64,000 bases of DNA, taken from Chloroflexi bacterium CFX4 (GTDB lineage: Bacteria > Chloroflexota > Anaerolineae > Aggregatilineales > UBA2796). The first letter of the stretch is position 1, and each line of letters starts with the position of its first letter. The position numbers and the translations under genes are program-made. Positions 1-8,970 of this stretch are shown piece after piece. The notes under the pieces are model-generated. The model did not search any database. It had not been told where the DNA came from and saw nothing but the letters and a program-made list of their open reading frames with translations. The stretch spans positions 122,941 to 186,940 of the forward strand of contig QWHC01000009.1 in NCBI GenBank assembly GCA_021404685.1, in the 5' to 3' direction.

Positions 1-2033
1 CGCGAGGGGTTTTGTTGCGAAGTGACCAGAAAAAGCCCTTCCGAGGCGCGTGTCATAGCGACATAGAGCAGTGTGCGTTGGCTCTCAAAATGCAGTGTAT
101 GTTCTTCGGCGGGTATGTTGTAGGGTTTGCGTGGTAGCTCACCTTCATGCAGACCCACGATAAAAACAACTGGAAACTCTAGCCCTTTAGCGGAATGAAT
201 GGTTAGAATCTTAACCTGTTCTTCGAGGATATTGAAGTCATTATCGCTGTAAATGGCACAGCGCAAGCCCACGCGATCAAGTGCGGTTTTGTATGCCTCA
301 CAGTGTTCTTTCTTGGGAGCAAGAATAGCAAAATCGGAGAGGCGGAAGTGCTGCCCTTCGATGAGTTCGAGGATTCTTTCGCGCACGGCACGCTGTTCTC
401 GGTCCGTAGTATCGCATTCGATCAAGATGGGACGCGGACCCTGTCGATCAATTGACTCAGGAGCAACAAAATCCTCAGAGGCTTTGAGTTCCACATTGAA
501 AGTGTTGAGTTTGGCAGCCGCCTCCGCGATTTGGCGCGTGTTGCGGAAGTTTTTGCGTAAGCTGCTAGCATGGCTGCCGCGCATTGCCAGACCGATATCT
601 TTCCATGTGAAGCTGCGCGAATAGATTTTTTGGGCAACATCACCCACGAAAAAGAGGCTGCGTTCACCCTTGTTTTTCCCGACCAGTTCTAGGATGGCGC
701 GCAACTTGATCGGTGATAAATCTTGCACCTCATCAACAACGACATGCGCGTAAGGCGTTGTTAGTGGTTGGCGTTGCAACTCGGCATAGGCTTCCATCGC
801 CAAATCTTCCCAGTCAACATGAGGTTTGCTTGCCTTCCGATAGGCTTGATAAACTTGCCATACAATGTGGCGTTCAGCCTCGCGCAGGGCTTTACCGCGC
901 CCTGCCCGTGAGATTTTCAAATAGTCGGCTTCGTGGGTAATGCCTTGTGCTTTGATGACTGTTAGAATCTCGTCTCGAAAGAATGACTCGCGCTCACGTT
1001 CAGGTATGGTAGTCAGCAGCTTAGCTGCTGCGGGCAATTGTTGGATTTCTGCGAGCGCAGCGCGCAAAGCTGTCCTGCGCGAATCATCGCTAGAGAAGGC
1101 GAAGCGTTTGCCGCGCCGCGCCAAAAAGTTTGAAAGCCAGGCATCAATGTGTGTTACTTCAAGGTTTTCAGGCAGCGGACCGATCAGTTCCTCGATCAAA
1201 GTGCGCGCAGCATTGGCAAGCGTTTTCGTATAGGTGAGGAACAAGACGGGCTTACCCGTCTCAGCCTGTTGAATAGCGCGATAGATAGCGATGGTCGTCT
1301 TGCCAGAGCCAGCACAGCCGCGCAGCAAAATTGTGCGATCCCTCGGATTCAAAAATCTTTCTTGTTCAGGGGTCAGGTTTAGCATTAAGCGCTTGATGCT
1401 GCCTTCAATGTAGCCATGCAATTTATCCAGCGTGGTGCGATACAGCAAACGCCCTTGCTCAAAAACGAGGTCGGCTAAATCAGCGTTGGTTGCTAATTCA
1501 AACAAGCGATCTTGCACATAATATGGTAAAGGTAATTGTTCTAAGTCCTCAATATGCTCGGCTTTTTGCACGGCTGGGACAAGTGCGGCAGGCACACCTA
1601 AGATTCGCAGATGTGTTGGCAGTAAATCGCCGTAGGGGTTACCACTGCCTTGCGGCGGCTGTTCGGTATGGTGCAGTGGGCGTTGGGCGGGTTCAACGGG
1701 TTGCGAAGGGGGTGGTCTGTGCAAAGGCTTGTAAAGCTGCATTGGCTCATTTTGTGCGGGTGCATAAAAGTTGTCAATGATCGCGTGTTTGCCTACGGCA
1801 TGGAGTTCCAGCGTATCCTGCACCTGCCGATAGATCAACCGATCTCCATCATTGATGTAGCATTCCCAGAAGCCTTGCGCTTTCCATGCATTTAGACGGT
1901 GCGCCTTGAGCGATGGATGACTAGGGTTTTCGGCGAGTAGGGCGATCTTTTGGTCTGCCTGTCTCTTCTGTTGGTTGGTAAGTTTGCCAAGCATTTTCAG
2001 GAATTTATCACTGACAAGGATGTTTGATGGCAT
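1..2033 (-). CDS. UvrD/Rep-type superfamily 1 helicase with RelE-like N-terminal domain (C-terminus cut by window edge)
   Basis: The reading frame runs from an ATG at 2033 leftward past base 1 with no stop, so about 677 codons are visible. Residues 1-90 look like a RelE/YafQ-type fold (NPSHPSLKAHRL, FWECYINDGDRLIYR, VGKHAIIDNF). The helicase follows: Walker A GCAGSGKTT near residue 240, motif II VVVDEVQDLSP, motif V LTIHSAKGLEFPVVFI and motif VI LLYVAMTRAS, so nearly the whole motor is present. SF1A helicases unwind DNA with 3'-5' polarity in repair or replication restart. The RelE-like part may be a nucleic-acid-binding module rather than an active toxin, because no separate antitoxin gene is seen. 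Base composition is somewhat more AT-rich than the neighbours, which hints at transfer. The helicase call is firm; the role of the N-terminal domain is inferred. Confidence 0.85.
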   Translation of the reverse strand, partial: MPSNILVSDKFLKMLGKLTNQQKRQADQKIALLAENPSHPSLKAHRLNAWKAQGFWECYINDGDRLIYRQVQDTLELHAVGKHAIIDNFYAPAQNEPMQLYKPLHRPPPSQPVEPAQRPLHHTEQPPQGSGNPYGDLLPTHLRILGVPAALVPAVQKAEHIEDLEQLPLPYYVQDRLFELATNADLADLVFEQGRLLYRTTLDKLHGYIEGSIKRLMLNLTPEQERFLNPRDRTILLRGCAGSGKTTIAIYRAIQQAETGKPVLFLTYTKTLANAARTLIEELIGPLPENLEVTHIDAWLSNFLARRGKRFAFSSDDSRRTALRAALAEIQQLPAAAKLLTTIPERERESFFRDEILTVIKAQGITHEADYLKISRAGRGKALREAERHIVWQVYQAYRKASKPHVDWEDLAMEAYAELQRQPLTTPYAHVVVDEVQDLSPIKLRAILELVGKNKGERSLFFVGDVAQKIYSRSFTWKDIGLAMRGSHASSLRKNFRNTRQIAEAAAKLNTFNVELKASEDFVAPESIDRQGPRPILIECDTTDREQRAVRERILELIEGQHFRLSDFAILAPKKEHCEAYKTALDRVGLRCAIYSDNDFNILEEQVKILTIHSAKGLEFPVVFIVGLHEGELPRKPYNIPAEEHTLHFESQRTLLYVAMTRASEGLFLVTSQQNPS

Positions 2034-2173
2034 GGGCGTTGAACCTTTCTTCAAAGAACCCATTAGTAGCTTTGCGTTAAGCTTATTGAACACTGAAAAT
2101 GGCAAGAATTGGGATAGGCTGTCTAACAATTGCGTATTGACGCGTAGGGTGTTGAGGGAAGTGCAAGAATCAA

Positions 2174-2199
2174 CACGGGCGGAATTGCTCCCGCCCGTG
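2174..2199 (-). terminator. Hairpin downstream of the peptide-binding protein gene
   Basis: A perfect 9-bp inverted repeat (CACGGGCGG / CCGCCCGTG, 8-nt loop) lies 23 bases past the stop codon at 2223 on the minus strand. It is followed by TTGATTCTTG rather than a clean T-run, so it is a plausible but weak intrinsic terminator. Confidence 0.5.
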
Positions 2200-2222
2200 C
2201 CTTCTTTAGCAGTTGTGCTGCC

Positions 2223-4013
2223 TTAGTTGCCGCGTGCGGCAAGCTGGGCAGCTTGGTCAATGCGGCGCGATTCCCAGTGTGGACCGCCGAACAGACCGTC
2301 GGTGTCGAAGAAGCCACTGTACCACGGCTTGACCATGAAGATGTTAATGCGGAGGAACAGCGGTGCAATCGGGAAGTTGCCTTCGTAGCCGAAGAACAGT
2401 TCTTCCAATTCGCGGTAGAGCGCTTCACGGGTTGCCGGATCAGTCTCGCGGGCAGCCTGATCGATCTTGGCATCAATCACGTCGTCGCAGGGGCGCATGA
2501 AGCTGTTTTCAGCCTTGCAGCTCAGCACGTCGTGCATCCAGTTGTGACCATCGGGATAGTCCGGGCCCCAGCCGAGCGTAAACATATTCGGGCGCTGTGC
2601 GGTTGGCACATCCGAACGGATGGAGCGCAGCAGCACGGTGAATTCGTTCTCTTCGATGATGATCTTCTCACGCGGGCAGCCAAGGTGCGTGTTGGCGGCG
2701 TTCTGCAAATACTCGCCCCAGTCGCTGGCACCCTGATAGGCGAGCAGCGTCACTTCGGGGAAGCCTTCACAGTTCGGGAAGCCGGCGCGTTCCATCTCTT
2801 GGCGGGCAAATTCAGGGTCAAAGCCGGGTGTATCGGGCTGACCAATGCCCACTTCGTTGATCGGCACGGCACCACGGATGCCGGGCGGCATGAAGTGCGC
2901 CATTGGCACACCACGCCCTTGCTGAATTTCGGTCACGAAGGTCTGGCGGTCGAGTATAGCGCTGAACGCACGGCGCACATGCACGTTATCAAACGGTGGC
3001 TTGTCGTACATGAAGCCGAAGTAGAACACGGCGAGATCGCTGTTCTGGCGGAGTTCTTGGCTCAGCTCAGGGTCTTGGCGAACGCGCTGCAACTCGGCAG
3101 TTGGCACACCAGCCGTATCAATCTGGTTGGACTGGTAGAGCGACCAGATCGTGCCGCCGTCGTTCACAACTAAGGTGCTGACGCGCTCAACGTTGCCGCC
3201 GTAGTTATCGTTCACATCTTCGGGATAGAGCGGGTTCTTGATGAAGACGCGGCTCACGTTGCGATCCCATTCCTGAAGCAGGAACGGACCATTGGTGATG
3301 ATGTTGCCGGGTTCGATCCACTGCTGACCGAATTCCTCGATTGCTTCACGTGGGGCAGCGCGGAAGACCCACATGCCACTGGCGGGCAGGAAGAAGCCGA
3401 GCGCGCCTTGCGTGGTCACTTGCAACTGCGAATCGCTGAGCGCCACCACACCGAGTTCTTCAAAATCGGCATCGGTGATGTCGGCAGCATCTTTGTTGAA
3501 GGTGACATCGCAGCCCTTGATCATGGCAGCCGCCACCGAGCTGTAGTAGCCGCCGGTGCGTGGGTCGCAAGCGCGGCGAATGCCGTACACAAAGTCTTGC
3601 GCCACCACTTTACGGATTTCGGTGGTCTCGCCAGTGGCAGGATTGTAACGCACCCACGGGATATCCGTGCGGAGGGTAAACGTCCACACATCGCCGGCAT
3701 CGTTCACTTCCCAGCTTGTGGCAACTTCAGCGCGCACAGCGGTGGTCTGTGGGTCAAGGTCAGTCAGACCGAGAAATAGGTTTTCGATGGGTGGGATGGA
3801 AACGGAGTCTTCAGCAATTTGTGGGTCTAGGGTTGAAATTAAACCGGTGGTTGCGCCATAAATGGTGACAGGCTCGGTTGCCTGTGCCAATGGGCTAACC
3901 AGCACCATTGTGCTTTCGCCTGCAAGGTTCGCAGCACTCACAGCGCTCATCGGCGCAAGGGCGAGTGCAGCCAACATCAGGATGGGCAGCACCTGCATAA
4001 ACTTTTTTGCCAT
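2223..4013 (-). CDS. ABC transporter substrate-binding protein, family 5 (oligopeptide/dipeptide type)
   Basis: The 596-residue product starts with a Sec signal peptide (MAKKFMQVLPILMLAALALA) and continues as a typical SBP_bac_5 protein, in which an extracytoplasmic bilobal receptor binds peptides or other solutes and passes them to a DppBC-type permease. Visible family features are the early TLDPQIAEDS segment, YGIRRACDP, FYFGFMYDKPPFDNVHVRRAFS and GWGPDYPDGHNW. I chose ATG 4013 over an upstream in-frame codon at 4070 because GGAGG lies about 8 nt before it and it begins exactly at the signal peptide. No lipobox cysteine is seen. Its likely partners are the DppB/DppC genes at 10159-12757, though they lie 6 kb away and no ATPase genes are nearby. 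Substrate cannot be told from sequence. Confidence 0.9.
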   Translation of the reverse strand: MAKKFMQVLPILMLAALALAPMSAVSAANLAGESTMVLVSPLAQATEPVTIYGATTGLISTLDPQIAEDSVSIPPIENLFLGLTDLDPQTTAVRAEVATSWEVNDAGDVWTFTLRTDIPWVRYNPATGETTEIRKVVAQDFVYGIRRACDPRTGGYYSSVAAAMIKGCDVTFNKDAADITDADFEELGVVALSDSQLQVTTQGALGFFLPASGMWVFRAAPREAIEEFGQQWIEPGNIITNGPFLLQEWDRNVSRVFIKNPLYPEDVNDNYGGNVERVSTLVVNDGGTIWSLYQSNQIDTAGVPTAELQRVRQDPELSQELRQNSDLAVFYFGFMYDKPPFDNVHVRRAFSAILDRQTFVTEIQQGRGVPMAHFMPPGIRGAVPINEVGIGQPDTPGFDPEFARQEMERAGFPNCEGFPEVTLLAYQGASDWGEYLQNAANTHLGCPREKIIIEENEFTVLLRSIRSDVPTAQRPNMFTLGWGPDYPDGHNWMHDVLSCKAENSFMRPCDDVIDAKIDQAARETDPATREALYRELEELFFGYEGNFPIAPLFLRINIFMVKPWYSGFFDTDGLFGGPHWESRRIDQAAQLAARGN

Positions 4014-4081
4014 ACGGCAAATCCTCCACTTAAAAACTTTGGACAAGCAGACCTGCGCCGTGAAGCGCAAGAACTCACTTG

Positions 4082-4087
4082 ACTATA
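4082..4087 (-). promoter_or_regulatory. Candidate -10 element for the peptide-binding protein
   Basis: TATAGT in the context CGCTATAGTC lies about 70 nt upstream of the ATG at 4013. It matches the GCTATAAT-like -10 seen before many genes in this window. No clear -35 is visible. Confidence 0.4.
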
Positions 4088-4245
4088 GCGAAAGATTGCT
4101 GGATCGTGCAAGTGGCAGTTAGCACAGGCAGTGAGAAACTGATTAAAAAGCTAACCATTCTCAAAAGCCGCGCTTTGTGAAATCTGTGACAAACTTCTTA
4201 TGAAAATATGACGCTCAGCGGGTAAACGAACACTCATTCGTGTCG

Positions 4246-4251
4246 TATAAT
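4246..4251 (+). promoter_or_regulatory. Candidate -10 element (TATAAT)
   Basis: A perfect TATAAT lies 47 nt upstream of the small gene at 4299. The upstream -35 region shows no TTGACA match. Confidence 0.5.
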
Positions 4252-4298
4252 AAGTATATAGAAAACGAGACGGCACCTCGGTGCTGAAGGAAACGACC

Positions 4299-4574
4299 AT
4301 GACCAAGCTAACCCGTGAAAGCGCAGCCATCACCCTTGACCCTGAAGCCTTTGCACCCAACAGCGAGTTTGTGCTGATCAAGAACTCTGCCTACCGTCTG
4401 CCGCAAGGTGTCCGTCAGGTGCAGGTGGTTGCTGGCTGTGCTTGGCTTTCAATCAACGGTCACGATATGTTTATCTGCGCGGGTGAAACAGCCGAACTAC
4501 CTACAGATGTGCAGGACAGCGCTGTGGTCTCCGCCATAGACCGCAAGCCGCTGCTGATTGCATTCACTTTGTAA
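4299..4574 (+). CDS. Small DUF2917-like protein
   Basis: The 91-residue product has no signal peptide or membrane segment. Its central part (VVAGCAWLSINGHDMFICAGET) resembles the DUF2917 pattern, a small cupin-like beta fold of unknown function with a Gly-x-x-Trp-uncharged core followed by an 'aGe' turn. ATG 4299 is preferred over an in-frame GTG at 4281 because GAAGGA is placed 8 nt before it. It stands alone between divergent and codirectional promoters, with its own TATAAT box. The family assignment is by pattern only and may be wrong; that it is a real gene is supported by the promoter, the ribosome-binding site and the lack of overlap with any other frame of interest. Confidence 0.6.
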   Translation: MTKLTRESAAITLDPEAFAPNSEFVLIKNSAYRLPQGVRQVQVVAGCAWLSINGHDMFICAGETAELPTDVQDSAVVSAIDRKPLLIAFTL

Positions 4575-4597
4575 CACACTTCCCTGAACGGCTGTGC

Positions 4598-4603
4598 TAG
4601 AAT
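4598..4603 (+). promoter_or_regulatory. Candidate -10 element (GCTAGAAT)
   Basis: TAGAAT in the context GTGCTAGAATAAAG lies about 62 nt before the GTG start of the WD40 gene. The same GCTAGAATAAA string precedes gcvH. Confidence 0.4.
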
Positions 4604-4665
4604 AAAGAGGTGTGCCATCTGTGGTGCGCCTCTTTTCGTTGGCATTAACCTGAGATAAATCCATC

Positions 4666-5790
4666 GTGGAAAAGCCAAGCCATCGCCTGTTGTTATATCT
4701 GTTGGCAAGTGTTGTCATTGTTTTGGTGGGCATTCTCAGCTTCACTGTGCCTGGCGCTTTGCGTAGCATGGAACAGGCTGCCCAAGTTCGCCAAACTGCC
4801 CTCGTAGAGCGCGATTTGAACGCCACGCTTGAAAGTCGCCTCGCCGTCATGGTCGGTCAGGTAGAGCGCGATCAGACAGCGCAGGCAGTCATTGGGCAAA
4901 TCACTGCCGTTTGGCAAGCACAAACTGCCACCTACGCCGCCCTGAGCGCTACGGCTGACCAACTGGCGCGGGACGCCACTGCGGACGCCGAGTCGCTCTA
5001 CCACACTGCCACCGCCGCGCCACAGCGCACCGCAACTGCCTACGCGCTTGCCACCGCCACGCCGCAGGCACAGACCGCTACGGCAGCCGCCTTTCAAACT
5101 GCCACTGCCGAAGCGCTTGGCAGTGCTGCCCTTGCCACCCGCGCCGCGCAGGTTGCCACGCTCAGCGCGGCGGAGACCGCCCTTGCCGATGTTCAAACGC
5201 AGCGCACCGCAACAGCCGTTGCCCTTGCCACGCTCAGCGCAGCGCGTGAGGCAGCGCTCCGCAACGCGGCAGCCCTTGACGCTGAAAATGCCGCCGATCT
5301 CAAAGAAATCCTGACCCTCAAACACAGCCTGCCTATCAGCGATATTGAGGTGAGCGCCGATAGCTTGTTGGCGGCGGGCATCGCCCGTGACCAAATTTTG
5401 GTGTGGTCGCTGCGCGATGGCAACCTGCTCCAGACGTTGGCGCATGGCGGCGTCACGGTCAACCACTTCGCCTTCTCGCCGAACAGCCGCCAGCTTGCCG
5501 CAGCGTTGGAAGACGGCACGCTGTGGCTGTGGCAGATTGGCAACCAGACTCCGCGCCTGCTCAAGCGCCACGCCGAGCCGATCTTCCGTGTGGCATTTAG
5601 CCCTGATGGGCGCTTGCTGGCAACGGCGGGCGGCGATAAGACTGTGATCTGGTCGGCGGGCGAGCTGGCAGTCTTGGCAGAGCTAAACGGTTGGGCGTGG
5701 GATGTGGTCTTTTCGAGCGGCGGGCGCTATGTGATCACGACGGGCGATGATGGCAGCCTGCGCGTGTGGGGCGTGCCTGTGGTCAGGTAG
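4666..5790 (+). CDS. Membrane-anchored WD40-repeat protein with long Thr/Ala-rich helical stalk
   Basis: The 374-residue product has one N-terminal membrane segment (about residues 9-29, LLYLLASVVIVLVGILSF). A long Thr/Ala/Gln-rich helical stretch follows (about 35-215, with repeated QTATA/TATAEA/RTATA units), probably an extended coiled coil. The C-terminus holds roughly four WD40 blades (ILVWSLRDGNLLQTL, LWLWQIGNQ, VAFSPDGRLLATAGGDKTVIW, TTGDDGSLRVWG). Four blades are too few for a closed propeller alone, so it may pair with another copy or be degenerate. Such stalk-plus-WD40 proteins are known from Chloroflexota with no defined role; a scaffolding or sensing job is inference. The start is a GTG at 4666 with a poor ribosome-binding site. 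It ends 80 nt before the HerA-like gene. Confidence 0.8.
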   Translation: MEKPSHRLLLYLLASVVIVLVGILSFTVPGALRSMEQAAQVRQTALVERDLNATLESRLAVMVGQVERDQTAQAVIGQITAVWQAQTATYAALSATADQLARDATADAESLYHTATAAPQRTATAYALATATPQAQTATAAAFQTATAEALGSAALATRAAQVATLSAAETALADVQTQRTATAVALATLSAAREAALRNAAALDAENAADLKEILTLKHSLPISDIEVSADSLLAAGIARDQILVWSLRDGNLLQTLAHGGVTVNHFAFSPNSRQLAAALEDGTLWLWQIGNQTPRLLKRHAEPIFRVAFSPDGRLLATAGGDKTVIWSAGELAVLAELNGWAWDVVFSSGGRYVITTGDDGSLRVWGVPVVR

Positions 5791-5830
5791 GGGCAGCCCT
5801 TGCCGCTTGCCTTTCACACGCCTTCTCGCG

Positions 5831-5836
5831 TATAAT
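5831..5836 (+). promoter_or_regulatory. Candidate -10 element (TATAAT)
   Basis: TATAAT in CGCGTATAATCC lies 34 nt before the ATG at 5871. Its place excludes the longer in-frame start at 5766 and supports an independent promoter for the HerA-like gene. Confidence 0.5.
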
Positions 5837-5870
5837 CCAAATATTCTGCCTAGAACAGTTGAGCGTTTAT

Positions 5871-7589
5871 ATGCCCAAAGCCTTTCCGATTGACTCTGAT
5901 AACCTTGATGAGTGGTTCCCGCGTGAATCGGCTGCCGAGCCGCTGCCGCTGCTGGAAAGCCTGCCCGCCAACAAGCGCCTAGGCGTTATTGTCGGCGGTT
6001 CGCTTAGCAAAGGGCTGGATGTAAAGCTAGACCGCCAAACCGAGATTGAATCGCTGGCAGTTGGGCGCTACGTCGTGGTGCGCGGCAGGCACAAACGTTT
6101 CTTCTGCATGATCACGGACGTGATCCTTGACAGCACCAACCCATCCCTTCGCAGCGACCCGCCCGACCTGAGCGATCCGTTCCTGCGCGATGTCTACGTT
6201 GGCACGGCTGCCTATGGCACGCTGCACGTCGCGCCGATGCTCTCCATTGAAGGCGCAGAAGGCGAACCAAAGCCCGTCAAAACCATCCCCGGACATTTCA
6301 TGCCCGTCGAGATTGCCGATGCGCAAGACGTGAACGATGTGTTCGGCATGGAAGACGCCACGCACTTTAACGTTGGCATGCCCTTAGAGCTGGAAGAAAC
6401 ACAGGTGAACCTTGACTTGAAGCGCTTGGTCGAGCGCTCCAGCGGCGTGTTCGGCAAAAGCGGCACCGGCAAGAGCTTTCTGACGCGCATCATCCTTTCG
6501 GGCGTCATCCAGCGCAATATGGCGGTCAATCTGATCTTTGATATGCACAACGACTACGGCTGGGAAGTGACCGACGAACGCGGACCCAAGGCGAAAGGCT
6601 TGCGCCAACTGTTCCCTTCAAAGGTCAGCATCTTCACCCTCGACGAGGACTCGTCGCGCCGCCGCAACGCCAAATATGATTATGTGGTCACGCTTGGCTA
6701 CGACGATATTGAGCCAGAAGACCTCGCCATGCTCAAGCTGACCATGGGACTCTCGGACTCAATGTTGGACGCTGCCTACACACTCCGCAAGAAGTGGGGC
6801 AAACCTTGGATTGCGCGTCTGCTGGATGCCAGTGGCGATGAACTCGATCAGGTGGTGCAGAACACCAACGCCAGCAGCGCCTCGCTGACTGCCCTAGCGC
6901 GCCGCCTAGAGCGCTTCGAGCGCTTTGAGTTTTTGCGGAAAGAGGGCGCCGTGGGCGACAGCGTGCAGACAATCCTCAGCTACGTCACAGAGCAGCGCAA
7001 AAGCGTGGTGCTGGAATTTGGGCGCTACGGCTCGGCGCTGGAAGCGTACATCCTCGTGGCAAACTACCTAACACGGCGCATTCATGAGGAATATGTGAAG
7101 CGCGTGGAGCAATCGCTTGGCGATAAAAGCCTAGAGCCGCCGCAACTGCTGATCACCATTGAGGAGGCACATAAATTCCTCGATCCGCTCATCGCACGCC
7201 AAACGATCTTTGGCACGATTGCACGTGAGATGCGTAAGTACAACGTCACGCTGCTGATCGTGGATCAGCGTCCGAGCGGCATTGACGAAGAGGTGATGAG
7301 CCAAATCGGCACGCGCATCACGGCGCTGTTGGATAACGAGCGCGATATTTCCGCCGTGCTGACGGGCATCAGCGGCGCGGGCGGACTGCGCGAGGTGCTG
7401 GCGCGCCTTGATACCAAGCAGCAGGCATTGATCATGGGTCATGCCGTGCCAATGCCGGTCGTCGTCAAAACACGCGCCTACGACATGGCGTTTTATCAGG
7501 AAGTGGCAGGCTTCAGCGAGACGCCCAATCCACCTGAAAATGGTGCCGCACGGCGCTTGGCAGGTTCGGGTAAACGCCGCATTGAATGA
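5871..7589 (+). CDS. HerA-like (DUF87) hexameric ATPase
   Basis: The 572-residue protein has an N-terminal beta-rich HAS-barrel-like region (about residues 35-150), then a RecA-fold ATPase of the HerA/FtsK clade. Walker A is GKSGTGKS near residue 195, the Walker B-like LLITIEEAHKF is near residue 427, and downstream come LLIVDQRPSGID and a conserved GTRITALL/NERD segment. HerA-type ATPases translocate DNA, in archaea together with NurA nuclease for end resection, and in bacteria also in phage defence with partners such as SIR2 or DUF4297. No NurA, SIR2 or nuclease gene is adjacent here; the neighbours are a WD40 protein and an unknown membrane protein, so a defence role is not supported. ATG 5871 is chosen because the TATAAT at 5831 rules out longer versions. 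Confidence 0.85.
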   Translation: MPKAFPIDSDNLDEWFPRESAAEPLPLLESLPANKRLGVIVGGSLSKGLDVKLDRQTEIESLAVGRYVVVRGRHKRFFCMITDVILDSTNPSLRSDPPDLSDPFLRDVYVGTAAYGTLHVAPMLSIEGAEGEPKPVKTIPGHFMPVEIADAQDVNDVFGMEDATHFNVGMPLELEETQVNLDLKRLVERSSGVFGKSGTGKSFLTRIILSGVIQRNMAVNLIFDMHNDYGWEVTDERGPKAKGLRQLFPSKVSIFTLDEDSSRRRNAKYDYVVTLGYDDIEPEDLAMLKLTMGLSDSMLDAAYTLRKKWGKPWIARLLDASGDELDQVVQNTNASSASLTALARRLERFERFEFLRKEGAVGDSVQTILSYVTEQRKSVVLEFGRYGSALEAYILVANYLTRRIHEEYVKRVEQSLGDKSLEPPQLLITIEEAHKFLDPLIARQTIFGTIAREMRKYNVTLLIVDQRPSGIDEEVMSQIGTRITALLDNERDISAVLTGISGAGGLREVLARLDTKQQALIMGHAVPMPVVVKTRAYDMAFYQEVAGFSETPNPPENGAARRLAGSGKRRIE

Positions 7590-7630
7590 GCCTAGTGCAG
7601 ACGGGATTTATCCCGCCTGCACCTTCCACC

Positions 7631-7661
7631 TTGACAGCATCCCTACTTTCGGGCGTATCAT
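7631..7661 (+). promoter_or_regulatory. Candidate promoter TTGACA-19-TATCAT
   Basis: TTGACA at 7631-7636 and TATCAT at 7656-7661 are separated by 19 bases and precede the membrane-protein gene starting at 7706. This is one of the few places in the window where a -35 match is visible. Confidence 0.45.
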
Positions 7662-7705
7662 AGAGCTATCCCTTAGTCCACTATCGAAAGCCTGCAATAT
7701 TTACG

Positions 7706-8950
7706 ATGTGGCAAGATCAACCGCGACCCACTGATTCTTTTGCGCGTGAAACACCCGATTACCGCCAAGAAAGGCGCACCGACGACCAAGAGCGCAACGC
7801 CATGCGCGCCTTTTTGCAGCGCACCGAAGTGCGCCTTTCGACCATGCACCGTGTGGCAGTTGGCTTCATCAGCGGTGCTGGCTTGTTATTCCTGTTCCCT
7901 GTCTTCTTCAAAGATGCCATCCTCGCCATTGTGAAGGAATTTCTGACGCACACGCCGAGCGTTCCACCCGATAGCAGCCTGCCAAGCGCAGTCGTGATCA
8001 TCTTCACCTATCTGCTGATTGGCTATCCATTTCTGCTCTCGCTCGGCATTCCGATTATGGCGCTTGGCCTGCTGCTGCGTGATATTGTGCATTTCTATTT
8101 TGTGGGACATCCACCGGGCTTTGCAGAGGAACTCTTCAACCCACGCTTTGGCTTGAGTGCAATTGCCTTTTCGCCTGATGAGTCTGAATCAACCAAGACC
8201 AAAATACTCATTCACCAATATGGCAGCGATCTGATCAATTTTGTGCTGCCGTTTGATGAGCGCGGCTCACGTTATTATGGTGCGGTGATTGACAAGCCCA
8301 AGCGCATGATTGTGCCGACCACGCGGCGCATTCCACGCTTGATCGGGCGCGGCATTTTGGATAACCCGAACGGCAAGACGCTTGACCAAATGGCAGACTC
8401 GGATGTGCTGCATGTGCGCGGCGCCTTCAACAGCGGCGGTGAGGTGATCAGTGTGCTGGCAGAGCCATATAAGGTTCGCACACTGGCAGAGTTGGATCGC
8501 TTCAACGCGGCACTTGGTCTGGCGGGCTTCATTGATCGTTCGCTTTATCAGGAGGTGGCAAAGCAAGAAGTCTCGCTGGTGCGGCATTCGCTCAAGCTGC
8601 GCCAGATGGTGCTGCGTTATTTTCAAGCGCTTTTGGTGCTGCTCTGGACGGCGCTCGTCTCGTTTGGACTGCTGCCCTTTTTGCAAGATGAGCAAGGGCG
8701 CTTCGCGCCACTGTTCGTCTTTGCGTTTGGCTACCTGATTTGGGCAATTCTTACGCCGATTGTGGTGCAACTGCCTATTCGCTGGCTGCTCAGCCACACC
8801 AAGCCTGAAACACGCCGCGAAAATCTGCGCCGCTTAGAGCAAACCGACGCCCTTAAGCAGTTCGAGAACTGGACACGATGGCTGTGCTATGTGGCAATTG
8901 CCGCCTCACTGCTCGCCATTTTCCTAGAGATTGTGCTGCGCGTGCGCTGA
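7706..8950 (+). CDS. Multi-pass membrane protein of unknown function
   Basis: I do not recognise this 414-residue protein. It has a charged N-terminus, then two membrane helices or hairpins (about residues 50-70 and 90-125). A large soluble middle region (about 130-300) follows, with IAFSPDESESTKTKILIHQYGSDLINFVLPFDE and FNSGGEVISVLAEPYKVRT. Two helices lie at about 305-325 and 335-360, and one at the C-terminus (about 390-412). ATG 7706 fits the upstream promoter; a shorter form from ATG 7802 (MRAFLQRTE) is possible. It is convergent with the epimerase gene, ending 20 nt from it. The repeated pair-of-helices layout suggests the soluble part faces the cytoplasm. No function can be given. Confidence 0.7.
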   Translation: MWQDQPRPTDSFARETPDYRQERRTDDQERNAMRAFLQRTEVRLSTMHRVAVGFISGAGLLFLFPVFFKDAILAIVKEFLTHTPSVPPDSSLPSAVVIIFTYLLIGYPFLLSLGIPIMALGLLLRDIVHFYFVGHPPGFAEELFNPRFGLSAIAFSPDESESTKTKILIHQYGSDLINFVLPFDERGSRYYGAVIDKPKRMIVPTTRRIPRLIGRGILDNPNGKTLDQMADSDVLHVRGAFNSGGEVISVLAEPYKVRTLAELDRFNAALGLAGFIDRSLYQEVAKQEVSLVRHSLKLRQMVLRYFQALLVLLWTALVSFGLLPFLQDEQGRFAPLFVFAFGYLIWAILTPIVVQLPIRWLLSHTKPETRRENLRRLEQTDALKQFENWTRWLCYVAIAASLLAIFLEIVLRVR

Positions 8951-8970
8951 GACGTCCATAACCATAAGCA

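Noticed and set aside
2253..3173. A 306-codon open frame on the plus strand
   Set aside because: It lies opposite the peptide-binding protein gene, which has a signal peptide, family motifs and a ribosome-binding site; the plus-strand frame has none and is a shadow.
4693..5571. A 292-codon minus-strand frame over the WD40 gene
   Set aside because: Its Gly/Arg-rich composition is that of an antisense frame of Thr/Ala-rich codons; the plus strand carries WD40 motifs.
5871..7589. HerA-based phage-defence system
   Set aside because: No SIR2, DUF4297, NurA or other nuclease gene is next to the HerA-like gene; neighbours have separate promoters.
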